Shown: piece by piece, positions 36,260 through 49,081 of the stretch | How positions within the stretch are numbered: position 1 is the first letter of the stretch | Layout: each line of letters begins with the position of its first letter | Source of the DNA: Botrytis cinerea B05.10 | Lineage: Eukaryota > Ascomycota > Leotiomycetes > Helotiales > Sclerotiniaceae | Direction of reading: 5' to 3' | Length of the DNA: 64,000 nucleotides | Assembly: GCF_000143535.2 (NCBI RefSeq) | Contig: NC_037316.1 | Coordinates: forward strand, 1,612,001 to 1,676,000 | Made by a program: the position numbers and the translations under genes | The notes under the pieces: model-generated | What the model was told of the DNA's origin: nothing | The model's input: the letters and a program-made list of their open reading frames with translations, nothing else | Databases searched by the model: none

Positions 36260-37546
36260 TCATATCCATCCATTCATTTCATTATCGACTTTCTCCCTCA
36301 AAGCCGAATATCTACTTCCATCCCACCTCTTTTTTTCCCAGCCCCCACTCCTCAATTTCTCAATTCTTGCTCGGATGTCCCTTCGTTCCATTTCCGCTCT
36401 ATCTTCATCACTGAGACCATCAGGAGAGTTGAATAATGAAGGGGCAAATGAGGGTTGGTTACTGCGTCGAGATTTGCGTACGTTTTGTATGGTATCGATG
36501 AGATTGTTGATATGCGTGATGTGGTAGGTAAGTTGTGTTGTTAATGATGAGAGGTTGAGATTATAGGTTGTGAGATGTGTGTTGTGAGAGGGGTAGGCCG
36601 GGGATGGTGATTGGTATTTGGAGGAGATTATAGGTCGAGAAGGAGTGGTCGGAGATGGAATAGCACGGGGAATCGTTTCGAAGTCGTCGTCAAGGCTTTG
36701 GTCAGATATGAGTGTGGGTAATACTGGAGAGAAAGAAACTTTCTTTTTTATGCGAAGTGGCGCAGGCTTATTTGGAGTAATAGTAGTAGTGTCTGTTGAT
36801 TGCGTAGATTGCATCGATGCGATCGATGATTCGGAAAATGTACGGCTATGTCTGGGGTTCTTGTCATCGTCGGCACTCTCAAAAGAGTAGGACGAGAGAG
36901 CAGGTGAGAGTCTATCTGTGGTATAAGGGAACGATGTTGAAGAAAATACGGAGTCCACAGAAGAACGAGCACTGGATGTGGATGATGTGGACGATGTGGA
37001 TGATGTAGACGATGGCCGATTGCTTGACAACGAGCCATTATTTTGAATAGGAATGTCTGCGTATGTGATGTATTCTTCTGCCTTTTGGAAGTACGACAAA
37101 GAATCTCGGAGAAGTGAAAGCTTTTCGGGAGAGTTGTTGGTAAGTTCTGATGCTGTTATTTCTAAACAGGTGGCACAATAAAAGGATAAGAAGAGTGAAT
37201 GAAGAGGATGAACACGATACTGTATATTAACGTTAGTATCATGATTACATGGCGCACTGAAGGCTTAACATACTGGATCTGTAATACTATTGAGAACCTT
37301 TGTGCATTGGGCAGCACACTCTGTGTATTGCCTTGTCAAATATAGCTTCTTGACTTCATCCATAATGACTTTCCAGTCTTCCAAGGTATAAGGGAATATA
37401 AGTCTGCTCCAAATTGATCTTATCGATCTCGGCCTTTGCTCCTTGGCTGTGGATTTTGATGATGAAGGTGTTGATGTTGTGGAAGGGGCTGAGGGTACGG
37501 AATTCCCTTCCACTGGTTGTAATTTAAGATGGATCATCTCTCCCAT
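36260..37546 (-). CDS. Ser/Thr-rich protein with helical N-terminal domain, function unknown
   Basis: Two exons: complement(36260..37219, 37274..37546), 410 residues from MGEMIHLKL; donor GTATGT and acceptor TACAG, phase 0. An in-frame ATG at 37681 would add 45 residues of less protein-like sequence. Residues about 45-150 form a helical repeat-like domain (SRLIFPYTLEDWKVIMDEVKKLYLTRQYTECAAQCTKVL, then HPLHSLFLSFYCATCLEI) with the look of a TPR or MIT fold. The remainder is disordered: a Ser-Thr run, then KKKVSFSPVLP, which fits the PP1-docking pattern KxVxF. A final helix (LTTQLTYHITHINNLIDTIQNVRK) and RARIEKLRSGGWEKKRWDGSRYSALREKVDNEMNGW complete it. The closing region looks conserved. I do not recognise a named family. 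Confidence 0.7.
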
Positions 37547-37681
37547 GCCTTTCAGAATTACTTGGGCGAAGGCGGTTATGCCGTAGTTGTTACTACGACA
37601 ATATATCTTTCCAATGTCTTGCCTCCGTTTGTAGAGACGATATCGATTTCGGACGGTAAACACTTGATACCCGTGATGCAA

Positions 37682-38808
37682 GCTCCCGTATCATGACCCA
37701 GAACGTCGGTAGCCACTGGGATGCTGCAGATCGTGCGCTCAATAGCAACCCAGATATTTGCGTGAGTAGTAAATCAATTGATAGAGTATGTGGAAGATCC
37801 GAGGCTCATGCGGTTTCTACCTTGAGTAGTCTATTGATATTCGGCGTGATCTGTTTATATCCCAAACATTGGACGAGAATTCATACATTAAACACGAGAA
37901 ACCAACACAATACAGAACAAAATGGTATTATAGTACAAATGAGATGCGCAGGAAGCAAAGAAGGAAGTAAAACTTTAGATGCCCAGTCTTAGTCTTATTA
38001 ATATGGCAATAGAGGATAGAAGTAAGCAACCTTTGTACCCAAGACCTTGCGGGTGACTATTTTTTCACCTCACTACCGACTACTTACGACTTACTACTCG
38101 CCATCACTGCTCACAGCCTTCACTTGTTCGACCGTCAGGTATCATCATACTCTAGTGTAGATCTGAGAGGCATTCTCCACGTGCGATAAGATGATTTAGA
38201 GGAAAGATAAGTTCGTCCAACAATGTATTAGGAGTGATCCACCACATTAGACGTCTGTGAGGGAGTGAGGTGTGGTTGAAAATTCGTTTCGAAACCAAAC
38301 GCATTGATGTATTTGCAATATGTTGTGGATCTTGTGCCTGACCCCTGAATGGCACAGACTTCACTTACGAAAAGTCATCAGACTTGGCTGCGCCATTTTC
38401 CATTATTTTTGATTACAAGGCTGGTTGGAATGTTAGAAAGGTGTGATCTGATATACTTTCATCTAATACTTGTTGTTCTAGCTCGATTTCAATCTACTAG
38501 CCATTCTTTTCGTCCATAAGTCACCCGCTCTTGAAATTTCAAACACCGACGTCGTTTCGGAATATCCGAACAACCATCTAATATGTGATATCTCAAGTCG
38601 CTAGAGAACTACCGTTGAATCCTACGGATCTTGAATGATCATGGCCATAGATGCCTCGAATCATCCCAGCGGATAACAGAGAATGGATATATTAGATGAA
38701 ATCATGATCTCATGAGTAAGTCATTAGTGCATTGTGTCTCACACACCCTATGCTTTTGCGCTGCAAATATGTACATGTAAATTGTTGCAAAGAATTTTGA
38801 TTTCTTCT
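37682..38808. other. Intergenic
   Basis: Promoter side of the Ser-rich protein gene and 3' flank of HTS1, both minus strand. Nothing supported. Confidence 0.4.
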
Positions 38809-40857
38809 TTAAGAAGCAGGGACAGCTCCTATAGCCTCTTGAGATAACGGACTTTCTTCTGCAGGCTTCTCCGTCTCTGAGGCAGGCTCGACACCCTCTG
38901 CTGATGGTGCAGAGTCTGTAGGATTTGATGCTGATGCCTCAGAGGTAGGTGCTTCTGCAGGGATTGCCTCAATCTTAGCTTTATCATCTTTAATGCCTCC
39001 TACAACCCTCAGACCATCAGCTTTTCGTGTCATGTTATCGATGTCAGCCTTTCTCTTCAATCGTTGCTTGACCTCGGAGACTAGTGCGTCAAGATTGACC
39101 ATAACGCCGTCCTTCTCCGGGTGGCCATCCCTTAGACCATTCTCCTTAATCTTAACTTTGCCTTGAGCAATTTCATCCTCGCCTAGGATGACGCTGAAAG
39201 GTACCCCATTAACTTCGGCAGCCTTAAACTGATTTGGCAACTTTGGCTTGACCTTGTATAAGAACTCCGCCTGGGGAACTTGTTAATACACACAAGGTTC
39301 TTTAGAAACTTAAAAGAAGCTTTGACTTACCTTGATACCAGCCTCCCAAAGAGTGGAGCAGATTGACATTCGTTCTTTCAGAAGCCCTGTGAAGCCCTTT
39401 CCTCCAAATGCCATAACAAAGCAGTCTACATCGTTGTTACGCACTTGCTCTGCTGTTTGCTCTTCCTCCATTCTAGCCTTCGTTATAGAGAAAATTCTAT
39501 CTACACCAAACGAAATACCAACACAAGGAATTTGCTTTCCTTTTCCAGCAAACATACCAACAAGATTATCATAACGTCCACCAGCTGCGACACTTCCGAC
39601 ACCGACGCTAGGGTCTGATGAGCGGTCCTCGTCAGCATCGGCCACTTTCTTTGGTTTCTTCGAAGATTTTGGCGGGGCAGCAGTGGCAGCAGACGTGCTC
39701 ACAAGAGGTGCAGACCCTTCTGTAACAACCTCATAAATGATTCCTGTGTAGTAATCGAGTCCTCTTGCTAAACTCAAATCGAATGAAACATTCTCTAAAC
39801 ATTTGAATGCCTCGAGATAACCAAACAGGAGATCCATATCTTCCAAGCCGGCCTTCATAGAAGCATTGGCCATCAACTTCTCATCAGCTTGTAATTTGCT
39901 GAGGAGGTCTTTTTGGCCTTTCTGTACGACATACTCTCCAATTCTGTCTGCAACATCTTCTGCCAAACCCTTTTCTTCTGTCATCTCCTTGCGCACATCT
40001 TCCCATGGGAGTTTGTCGAGCTTGTCAACTGCTGAGGAGATTGTGCGAATCTTGTCCTCTGGAACTCCGCAAACTTCGAAGATTCCGTCTAATATTTTTC
40101 TGTGGTTAAGTTTGATGGTATATCGACCCTTCCAGCCAAGGCCTTCAAAGACTTCAGTTGCAACCCTGATAATCTCAGCATCGGGCAACATAGGATCATA
40201 AACACCTGCAATATCAAAATCGCATTGGTAGAATTCTCTCATACGGCCTTTGGTCATTGCTGGCTGATCTCGTCTGTAAACTTTTGCAATGTGATATCTC
40301 TTGATACTTTGAACGCTTCCATTCATGGCCAACCATCTTGCGAACGGTACTGTTAGATCATATCTGAGTGAGCAAATCTCACCACCTTGGTCAGCCAAGT
40401 CGTAGATGAGTTTGCTGTCTTCGCCATATTTTCCCGCAAGAATATCCTTTAACTCGAAAACCGGAGTATCAATAGTGACTGCTCCATGGCGTTTGAAGGC
40501 TTCTGTAATAGTCGAAAAGATTTTGTCCCGAATGACCATGTCCTTCCCTTGCCCTATTGAAATAAGTATCATGTCACATGTTGGTGATGATTAAAGACAG
40601 AGACGGAATTGTGTATAGCAAAGCGACAGAGATATATGGAGCTACCTACAGTCCTTCGTCCCCTTGGGAGTCTTCAACTCGAACTTTGGTCCTTTAGCCA
40701 TGTTTAGTTCTTCGTAGTATCGTTTTCTTTCTGCTTTTGAGAGGGCGGTTGCTGGGGCCCAAGCCGAACGGGAATTGGGAATTCTTAAAAGTTGTGGAAG
40801 TCGTGAAAGTCGTGACGATCTCGCAGATCTAAGTAATTGAGTTTGAAAGACCTTCAT
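38809..40857 (-). CDS. HTS1: Histidyl-tRNA synthetase, cytosolic and mitochondrial from one gene
   Basis: Three exons: complement(38809..39270, 39331..40553, 40650..40857), 630 residues. Class II core: [27 protein letters not shown], the motif 1 region, motif 2 with [28 protein letters not shown], the HisRS histidine-binding [23 protein letters not shown] and motif 3 around [13 protein letters not shown]. The C-terminal anticodon domain follows, with an Ala/Glu-rich tail of about 60 residues. The first 52 residues are rich in Arg, Ser and Leu with no acids until [11 protein letters not shown], a mitochondrial presequence. A second ATG ([10 protein letters not shown]) starts the cytosolic form. 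The first ATG has T at -3, the second A at -3 and G at +4, the leaky-scanning layout known for yeast HTS1. The donor GTAGGT at the first exon fits phase 1 and gives KDWQGKD. Confidence 0.95.
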
Positions 40858-41249
40858 TCACTTCCTCGCATCTATATGGAGTCTCGATAAGGTTGGGAGG
40901 GTCAATTTCTTTGATTCTGAGTCATCTGGGGGAGGCCTCGAATTTTCAGTTTTATGCACAATGGCGAGGCTGAGTACGGTAACTGTAGTGGCATAGACTC
41001 GCTTGCATTTGTTGGTGCGGGGAGTTGCGCTTTTGGTTGCCTCGTTCGATCGGCGAAATCTGGTAAAAAGTTCCGATGAAGCTTGGAACTAACAAATAAT
41101 GGAACCCTTGGAAGCTTCAAGTACTGTCTGTACGTACTGGATCCAACCTTAGGAAACCGATACAGCTACAGCTTGCCTTTCCTGCGCTTTCCTCCCCTCG
41201 TCATTTTCCATCAAATACGTGATCATTCAGCCCGCATGTAGAGCTCGTC
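40858..41249. promoter_or_regulatory. Shared bidirectional promoter region of HTS1 and VPS33
   Basis: 392 bases separate the diverging start codons of HTS1 (minus) and VPS33 (plus), so both promoters must lie here or overlap. No individual binding site is claimed. Confidence 0.6.
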
Positions 41250-43585
41250 ATGGCTCCTCATGCTGGGTTTGATACAGATCAGATTAAAGATAAGGCGAGG
41301 AAGGATCTATTATACTTATTAGAGGGTGTAAGTGAGGCCTCACCGTCTCCCAAGCTGCTCGAGGTTGCAGCTGACATGCTAATTCTCGCAGGTTCGTGGA
41401 AAGAAGAACCTCGTGCTCGAGAAGAGTTTGGCTGGTCCACTTGGTGTAATTGTCAAGTTTTCGACTCTTCAAGATTACGGCGTCGATAAGGTCTTCTTTT
41501 TGGAGAATGGCAATGCAGATGTTAGCCAGCAGAATGTCGTGTTCATTGCTAGGGGGGAGAGCGCGAAACATGCTCAATCCATAGCTGGTAAGTACTTGGC
41601 CATTCTTGTCGCCCTCCATTCTTTTCTTGTATCTTCGATGGGATCTCAAAAGTAGACCTTATAGCTGTATTTCTCCAACTCTATTCGGTCAGTCTTGATC
41701 CCTATATGAATAATTCTCATATATATCTGAACAACACGATCATAAGCATATATCCGATATCAATTTGTATTTAATGCTATCAGAACGTGCTGACATTCTC
41801 AGATCATATCAAGCGCATGCAGCGAGAGAGCCAGACAGGACATGAATTTTCCATATTTTGGGTCCCACGAAGAACATTGGTATCAGAAAAGATTCTTGAA
41901 GAAGCCGGCGTACTGGGTGATACCAGTATTGCCGAGTTTCCTCTCTATTTTCTTCCGCTCGAAAAGGACCTCTTGTCATTAGAATTGGACGAATCATTCG
42001 AAGATTTATATCTACGAAAAGACCCAACGCCGACATTTCTCCTCGCACGTGCTTTGATGCTCATACAACAAAAACATGGCCTATTCCCTAGAATGACTGG
42101 GCAGGGTGATAATGCGAAAAGACTTGCCGATCTCCTTTTACGAATGCGACAAGAATTGATCGCGGGCGAAGATTCCAATGAAAGCAATAAACTTGGACTC
42201 TCCCCAAGTAACACGGTCGAAAGCCTCATTATTATCGATCGCGAAATCGATTACGCGACCCCTTTACTGACGCAATTAACTTACGAGGGGTTGATTGACG
42301 AAGCGGTAGGTATTCAACATAATCAAGCCGATGTGGATTCATCTATTGTGGGGTCCGCTCCTCAAGCCCCTCAAGGGTCCTCGAAAACAGTCGGAGCAGC
42401 ACCTATACAAGCCAAAAAGCGGAAAATAGTACTGGACTCGTCCGATAAACTTTACTCTCAACTGAGGGATACCAATTTTGCTATCGTTGGACCGCTGCTC
42501 AACAAGGTCGCACGCCGCCTGAAAGATGATTATGAAAGTAGACATGGGACAAAAAGTACTGCAGAATTGAGAGACTTCGTGAACAAACTTCCAGGTTACC
42601 AGGCCGAGCAGCAAAGTTTGAAGGTACATACTGGTTTAGCAGAAGAGATAATGAAACACACTCGTACAGAACAATTCGGCAAATCGTTAGAAGTTCAACA
42701 AAATCTGGTAGCCGGTGCCGATCCTTCTTCACAGCATGACGCCATCGAAGAGCTCATCGCTCGAGATGCCCCCCTCCCAGAAGTCCTAAGACTTTTGTGC
42801 CTGGAATCATGCATTTCGGGCGGTATCAAACCTCGCGAATTGGATACGTTCAAGAAAATGATCCTACAAGCGTATGGGTACCAGCACATGCTCACCTTGG
42901 ATGCTCTGGAGAAATTGCAATTACTACTCTCAAGGACATCTCCAATGGCATCAATGATTCCTATGACCGGAGCTGGAGCTCAAGCGGGTGCCAATACCGA
43001 TTATTCTTATCTGCGGAAACAACTTCGCCTAATTGTTGATGAAGTTAACGAGCACGATCCAAATGATATAGCTTATGTCTACAGTGGCTACGCGCCACTT
43101 TCGATACGACTTGTTCAATGCATATTACAAAAGCAATATATAACTTCGATGACCAGAGGAGGAAATGCGAATAATACTGCGAGTGTGGCCACTGGCGGCT
43201 CTTCTCAAGGCTGGCGAGGATTTGACGAATCATTGAAGCATGTGCGAGGCCAGACTTTCGATGAAGTACAAAAAGGGGAAGATAAAGCTGTCAAAGCGAG
43301 AGCTCTTCTCACTGGCAGTGGTGAGAAGAAGACTGTTTTTGTTGTATTCCTAGGAGGAATAACATTCACAGAGATTGCAGCTTTGAGGTTTATCGCGAAG
43401 CAAGAAGAAGGTATGCATCCCGTTATCATTCTCTGAACACTTCAACATCATTTACTAAGAGACATACAGCACGGAAGCAAATCATCATATGCACAACCTC
43501 AATCATAAATGGGAATCGGATGATGGATGTAGCTATTGAGAGGGACTCGTTGGGTAGGAGTAGTGTGCCGGACGTAACATTATGA
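41250..43585 (+). CDS. VPS33: Vacuolar protein sorting protein 33, Sec1/Munc18 family
   Basis: Four exons, join(41250..41327, 41392..41587, 41803..43410, 43470..43585), 665 residues; donors GTAAGT, GTAAGT and GTATGC, all phases closed. Recognised by ARKDLLYLLEGVRGKKNLVLEKSLAGPLGVIVKFSTLQDYGVDKVFFLE, then IADHIKRMQRESQTGHEFSIFWVPRRTLVSEKILEEAGV, VESLIIIDREIDYATPLLTQLTYEGLIDEAVG and a C-terminal VVFLGGITFTEIAALRFIAKQEEARKQIIICTTSIINGNRMMD. This is the SM subunit of the HOPS and CORVET tethers, which templates SNARE assembly for endosome and vacuole fusion. Acceptor choice at 41803 restores the family sequence; the nearer CAG at 41783 does not. Ordinary and apparently intact. Confidence 0.95.
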
Positions 43586-44263
43586 TGAACAATGAGAAAT
43601 ATCATGAACAAAAGATAAAAAGGGGCAGAAGTTCCAACTTACTTCTATAATAGTAATCTTAAATGAAAATATTTGCCAACAATGAAACTACGTGCAACAC
43701 ATCATCTTAACCTTCCTCTTCTAGGGGACTGGAATGCAATGCTACAATAAGTTCGGAGTTCTTGCAATTTTAGGGTTCCTTGTCAACTTCGTTCTAAACT
43801 AAATAAACACTACACGTGATCGCTATCCGCATCTTTTGCCCGTCCGAGATCACATAAGACATGATATATTCATATCGTACGACACAACGATCAACAGATC
43901 TCCTCGAGTCCTGAAAAAACTTTCCAAAGTTTCGCCTGCGTCTACCGATGATATACGGGGAATTACATACATGAAACTCGGCGCGGTGTACGACATACAT
44001 CGCAACATGTTGAATGATAGAGGTGAGACCAATCCACGTGTAAGACGTATATCTCTATATGTTAGTTATATGAAGGTTCTAACACCACCAGAACAGATAT
44101 TTGAGAGTACATCATATCGAATTGGACAATAATAAGGGGTTATTTCGGTTCCTGGCTTGAGGCTGTTCATGGGCAATTCGTCGTCTCGCAAGTTTGAGCC
44201 TCCGAACACACTTTTATATCAAAACATTTTAGGGAAGAAGTCACCGGGTTTAGACCTCCCAGC
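43586..44263. other. Intergenic
   Basis: VPS33 3' flank and LSD1 promoter. A 98-codon frame at 43836-44132 has no family features and is treated as chance. Confidence 0.4.
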
Positions 44264-47200
44264 ATGGCAACTACGATGGATGCCCAGATAAGTCAACAAG
44301 ATGACTTAGGTCACGATACATTGATGGGATTTCAAGAATTAGATTCCCACCTTGCTATATTTGAGTCTACGGAGAACCGAAGAGATTCATCTACTCCGGG
44401 TACTATATCTACTCCTGGCTTCGATGCAACAATCGACACCATTGAATCGCAACCTGCTTTTGAGAATTTTGAGCATACCATTGTCGTTGATACCTCGACT
44501 GATCATTTCCAATCTGATATCAAATCCCGTGCCAGGGTCATTAAAGACCCTAAACCTAGTACTAACGGCGATAAGAAGTATGTATTGATGAATCATCTCC
44601 TCTTGTCCTTTGAAATTCTCAAACGAGCTGTCAATGTTAATTGGCCTTTATTAGTAGAGCTGCACGCCAATTAAAACACGCGTCGGATGGCAACATACAC
44701 CTACAGCCCGAAAGCGCTCGAGATTCTTTGGCCTCTTCAATGACTACAGATCATGATGATGGTTCCTCTTCACTTTCCTCATTGTCAAGCCATCCTAATT
44801 CTCCAACAGTCGATAAAAACTCCGGGGTGGTTACAAAGGCATCATCCTTGGATGGAACTAGACCAAAATATAATGTACGTCCGAAAGAATCGATACCTAC
44901 GGATGTTCATCCAGCAGAATATGCCAGACAATGTATTGCAGCAGCCGAATCGTCACGACTCAGTCCATACACTCTACATCCAGAGGAGTATCATATGTTA
45001 CGTAGGCACATAAGCCATCAGCAGGTCACGACGTATCTCAATATCAGAAATGGGATACTCCGGCTCTGGACACGTAATCCCTCGATACATGTAATGAGAG
45101 ATGAAGCTATTGGTTGTGCAAGAGACACCCGTTGGTTTGAAGCTGCTCGTGTTTGTCACGAATGGCTAGCTCGGCGTGGTTATATCAACTACGGTTGTCT
45201 CGAGAACCCAGAGTCTAAGATAGATAAAAGCGAGACGCAAAAAACCGGACCTAGGCGTACCATCGCTGTCATTGGAGCTGGTATGTCTGGTTTAGGTTGC
45301 GCTAGACAATTAGAAAGTCTTTTTGCCCAATTCGAACATCGTTTTCATGAAATGGGCGAGACATTACCTCGTGTAGTCATAGTTGAAGGCAGAGACCGAG
45401 TTGGTGGAAGAGTGTACTCTCACCAATTCGCATCACGACCAGAATATCCGACTCTATTTCCTGGTAGTCGATACACTGCAGAAATGGGTGGCATGATTAT
45501 TACTGGATTTGATCGTGGCAATCCTTTGAATATCATCGTAAGAGGACAACTGGCACTACCTTATCATCCGTTGAAGCCAGATACCACGATTTATGATGAT
45601 GGCCACCCAGTTGACCTCCAACGCGATCAACAAGCCGAGAAGCTTTTCAATTACATTCTCGATCGTGTTGGCGAGTATAAATTTAAGATCCCACTACCAC
45701 CTCTTGTTGATGGTGATAGAGACCATTTAGAAGCAGGACGCGACGGTAATGGGGATGGGTCGAGAACAATCAGCGAGGTTGAGAATAGAGCCAGTGTTGC
45801 TCCGCAATCTGCCGCAAGTGAGAAATCATCTGCTGCCGAAGAAATGGTACCCGTGGCATCGGATAGGCTCACTGGCAGAGCTCATTTGGAGCCAGGAGTT
45901 CCAGCTGTGCATACGGCTGCTTACAAAGCCCGCGAGATTGGATGGCAGCTTAGGGATGGTGTCGGCATTGAATCTGATCTTGACCTTGAACGTTCGACGA
46001 GCAAGGAGAATGCTACACTTGGGTCGGTGTTTGATGACGCAATTCGACAATACATGAGAATGATTGATTTCACACCCCTCGATCTCAGACTTATCAACTG
46101 GCATGTTGCAAACCTCGAATATAGTAATGCGATTACTTGCAATAAGTTGAGTTTGGGGGGTTGGGATTTAGATGCTGGGAATGAATGGGAAGGCAAGCAC
46201 ACAATGGTCACAGGAGGCTACCAGCAAGTCCCCCGAGGTTTATTGAATTTTCCACGGTTACTAGATGTGAAGAAAAAGAGTGCAGTGAAACGCATTTGTT
46301 ATAATCCTCATGGTACTATTTCTTCAAGTAGGATTGACTGTGAAAATGGCGAGTCAATAGAGGCGAATTATATCGTTTCCACTATCCCGCTAGGTGTTTT
46401 AAAGCGGAACAAGATCGAATTCGAACCAAAATTACCTTCATGGAAAACCGGGGCAATTCAGCGAATTGGATACGGAATCCTCAATAAAATCATACTGGTC
46501 TTCAAAGAGCCTTTCTGGGATCAAGGTCGAGATATTTTTGGGACTCTTCGTAATCCACCCAACAAGTCCAGTTTGGAACAAGGAGAATATTTCACTCACA
46601 GAGGAAGGTTTTTTCAGTGGTTCAATTGCACCAATACTTCTGGGGTGCCAACTCTATTAGCTCTTATGGCTGGTGATGCAGCATTTTACACGGAGAAGAC
46701 CTCAAACGAAGAATTGGTAACTGAGGCTACAACAGTTCTACGAGGAGTTTTCGGTGATCACATCCCTATGCCTGTAGAGTCAATTGTGACTCGTTGGGGT
46801 CAAGACCAATTTTCTCGCGGTAGTTATTCTTACACAGGGCCAAATTTTCAAAGTGATGATTATGGGGTTATGGCAAAGCCTGTTGGCAATCTCTTCTTTG
46901 GTGGAGAGCACACTTGTGGTACACATCCAGCCACCGTTCATGGAGCTTACATCTCAGGTCTCAGGGCAGCCTCCGAGGTATTAGAGTCTATCATTGGACC
47001 AATAGAAATACCAGAACGTCTTGTTCTACCCAAAGAGTCAGCGTCAAAGAGAAAGGCCGAGGCCATTGAAGTGCCCAAGGATCCAAAACAAGCTCGTCTC
47101 GAGGCGTATGAAATCGAAATATGGAATGCGATATATGCCAAGCTTGGTGATCGACCTTGGAAGCCTTCGAAGAACCACTCTAATTCCTATCAAATGTACA

Positions 47201-47571
47201 GTAAAGACACATGGGAGGAAGCCAAAAGAAAATGCGAGGAAGGACGACGACCAGGAAAAGGTAAACCGATCACCAACGAAGTTAAGAAAATGATCACGAA
47301 AATGTGGAATGAAGCTCCAGAGGATATAAAGAAACCTTATATTGACAAGGCTCTCGAACGAAAGCATATTTATCAAGAAGCTATTACGGATTATAATGTA
47401 AAGTCATCGAAGTGGGACAAAGATGCTTGGGATTTCCGAGTACAATACGAAAAAGACCACCCAAGCTTGCCGGGTCCAGATGAAGATATTGGTAGTCCTT
47501 GGAGACGCGATAGAAGAGCTAAGAGAACGAGTGGCTATGCTGAAGATTCTGAATCGGAACTGGATTTGTAA
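44264..47571 (+). CDS. kdmA: LSD1-type histone lysine demethylase (SWIRM, amine oxidase, HMG box)
   Basis: Two exons, join(44264..44577, 44655..47571), 1076 residues; donor GTATGT and acceptor TTAG, phase 2. The first 180 residues are disordered. SWIRM lies at about 183-287 (SIPTDVHPAEYARQCI ... ARRGYINYG). The FAD amine-oxidase domain runs about 305-880: dinucleotide loop IAVIGAGMSGLGCARQL, RDRVGGRVYSH, GYGILNKIILVFKEPFWD with the lysine equivalent to human K661, and FFGGEHTCGTHPATVHGAYISGLRAA. A C-terminal HMG box at about 925-1005 (RPWKPSKNHSNSYQMYSKDTWEEAKRKC ... EEAITDYN region) follows, as in fungal LSD1 (S. pombe Lsd1/2, Aspergillus KdmA). It acts in the nucleus on methylated histone H3. 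An acidic Ser-rich insert interrupts the oxidase domain where animal LSD1 carries the Tower. Confidence 0.95.
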
Positions 47572-48044
47572 AATGGATTCCTGGGTTTGCATTGCATTCG
47601 CATTGTACGATAAGTATGGGGTCATGATTCATTACAATGGAGTTATTACATTGGTCCGGGGCACTTTCAAAGGGGTGGTGGTTAAACTCTGGCGTATGGG
47701 TGAAACTCTGATGGAAGGAACTTGGTCCAAACAGGAGGACGGTGAATGGATGGGTTGCATATAGCTGATTTTTCTTGCTTGGGTCTTTTTTGGCTCAATG
47801 TTGTATGTACGCCTGAAGTAGCATATACATAATTTCTCAATGCAATACAAAACGTTGCTTGTAAATATCCTGACTTTCCTGGTTTCAATGAGTATGCTCA
47901 AAGTTCCCTCCGAATCTGCAAACATCAAATAGTCGTTATCGTTAATCAGACCCTTGCATTCGCTAAAACGCACCTCTAACGTCAACCCCTCCATCTTCAA
48001 CATTGACAACGCAAGCTTCATCTTTCATACAAACCACCTTCAAA
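47572..48044. other. Intergenic
   Basis: LSD1 3' flank and CAP2 promoter, head to tail on the plus strand. Nothing else supported. Confidence 0.4.
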
Positions 48045-49081
48045 ATGGCAGAAGTCGATCAATTTGATAGCGCGCTGTAAGTTATTAATTCCTTTTTCTT
48101 AGTCCGAGATTCAAAATCTGCGAATGAAAACTCATTTGCGGAACATACTAACTGATTAACCTCTACAGGGATCTCCTCCGCCGTCTCAACCCAAAACATA
48201 CCACCACCCATTTAAACTCTCTCATTGATCTCGTTCCCTCCTTAACAGAAGATCTCCTCAGCTCTGTCGATCAACCTCTTACTATTTCCCGCTGTCGCAA
48301 AACTGGTCGCGATTACCTTCTCTGCGATTATAACCGTGATGGCGATAGCTATCGTTCCCCATGGAGTGGTGAATTCGAGACACCTGTAGGCGGTACAACA
48401 CCGGGTGGTATTGATGATCAGGGAAACAATGATGGAGCTGGAGAAGGTGCTGTTCCTAGTGAACGGGTTAGAAAAATGGAGATCAGAGCAAATGAGGCTT
48501 TTGATGTTTATAGGGAGTTGTATTATGAGGGTGGTGTCAGTAGTGTTTATTTCTGGAATTTGGATGATGGATTTGCGGGTGTTGTTTTATTGAAGAAAGG
48601 TGAGGGTTATTTCTTTTGATAATTTTTGGGGGGTTATATTTGTTGTATTGAGAGGTAGTCATTTCTTATGGAAGCTAATTTGTGATTTATAGTTGCACCT
48701 TCATCCAACTCCGCCGGTTCTTGGGACAGCATTCACGTATTCGAAGCCGTTGACCGTGCTCGTACCGCTCATTACAAACTCACCTCTACCGTAATTCTTT
48801 CCCTCTCTACCAATGGTAATGAACTCGGCGAAATGGATCTCAGCGGAAACATGACACGACAAATTGAAGCGGATTTACCAATTCAAGATGATGCGGAACA
48901 TATAGCTAATATTGGAAGACTTGTCGAGGATATGGAGCTGAAGATGAGAAATTTGTTACAAGAGGTTTATTTTGGCAAGGCAAAGGATGTGGTTGGAGAT
49001 TTGAGAAGTTTGGGAAGCTTGAGTGAGGGAGCTAAAGAAAGAAAGGTTAGGGGTGAGATGTTGGATGCTATGAAGAGGTAG
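48045..49081 (+). CDS. CAP2: F-actin capping protein beta subunit
   Basis: Three exons, join(48045..48076, 48169..48599, 48693..49081), 283 residues; donors GTAAGT and GTGAGG, phases closed. Family features: [37 protein letters not shown] near the start, [77 protein letters not shown] and the C-terminal tentacle with [28 protein letters not shown]. It pairs with the alpha subunit to cap barbed ends of actin filaments in the cytoplasm and cortical patches. The start exon is only 32 bases ([10 protein letters not shown]). A Gly/Asn-rich loop ([20 protein letters not shown]) lies at about 95-115, a common fungal variation. Intact. Confidence 0.96.

Noticed and set aside
43836..44132. 98-codon plus-strand frame before LSD1
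   Set aside because: No family features, lies in a promoter interval and has no conserved pattern.
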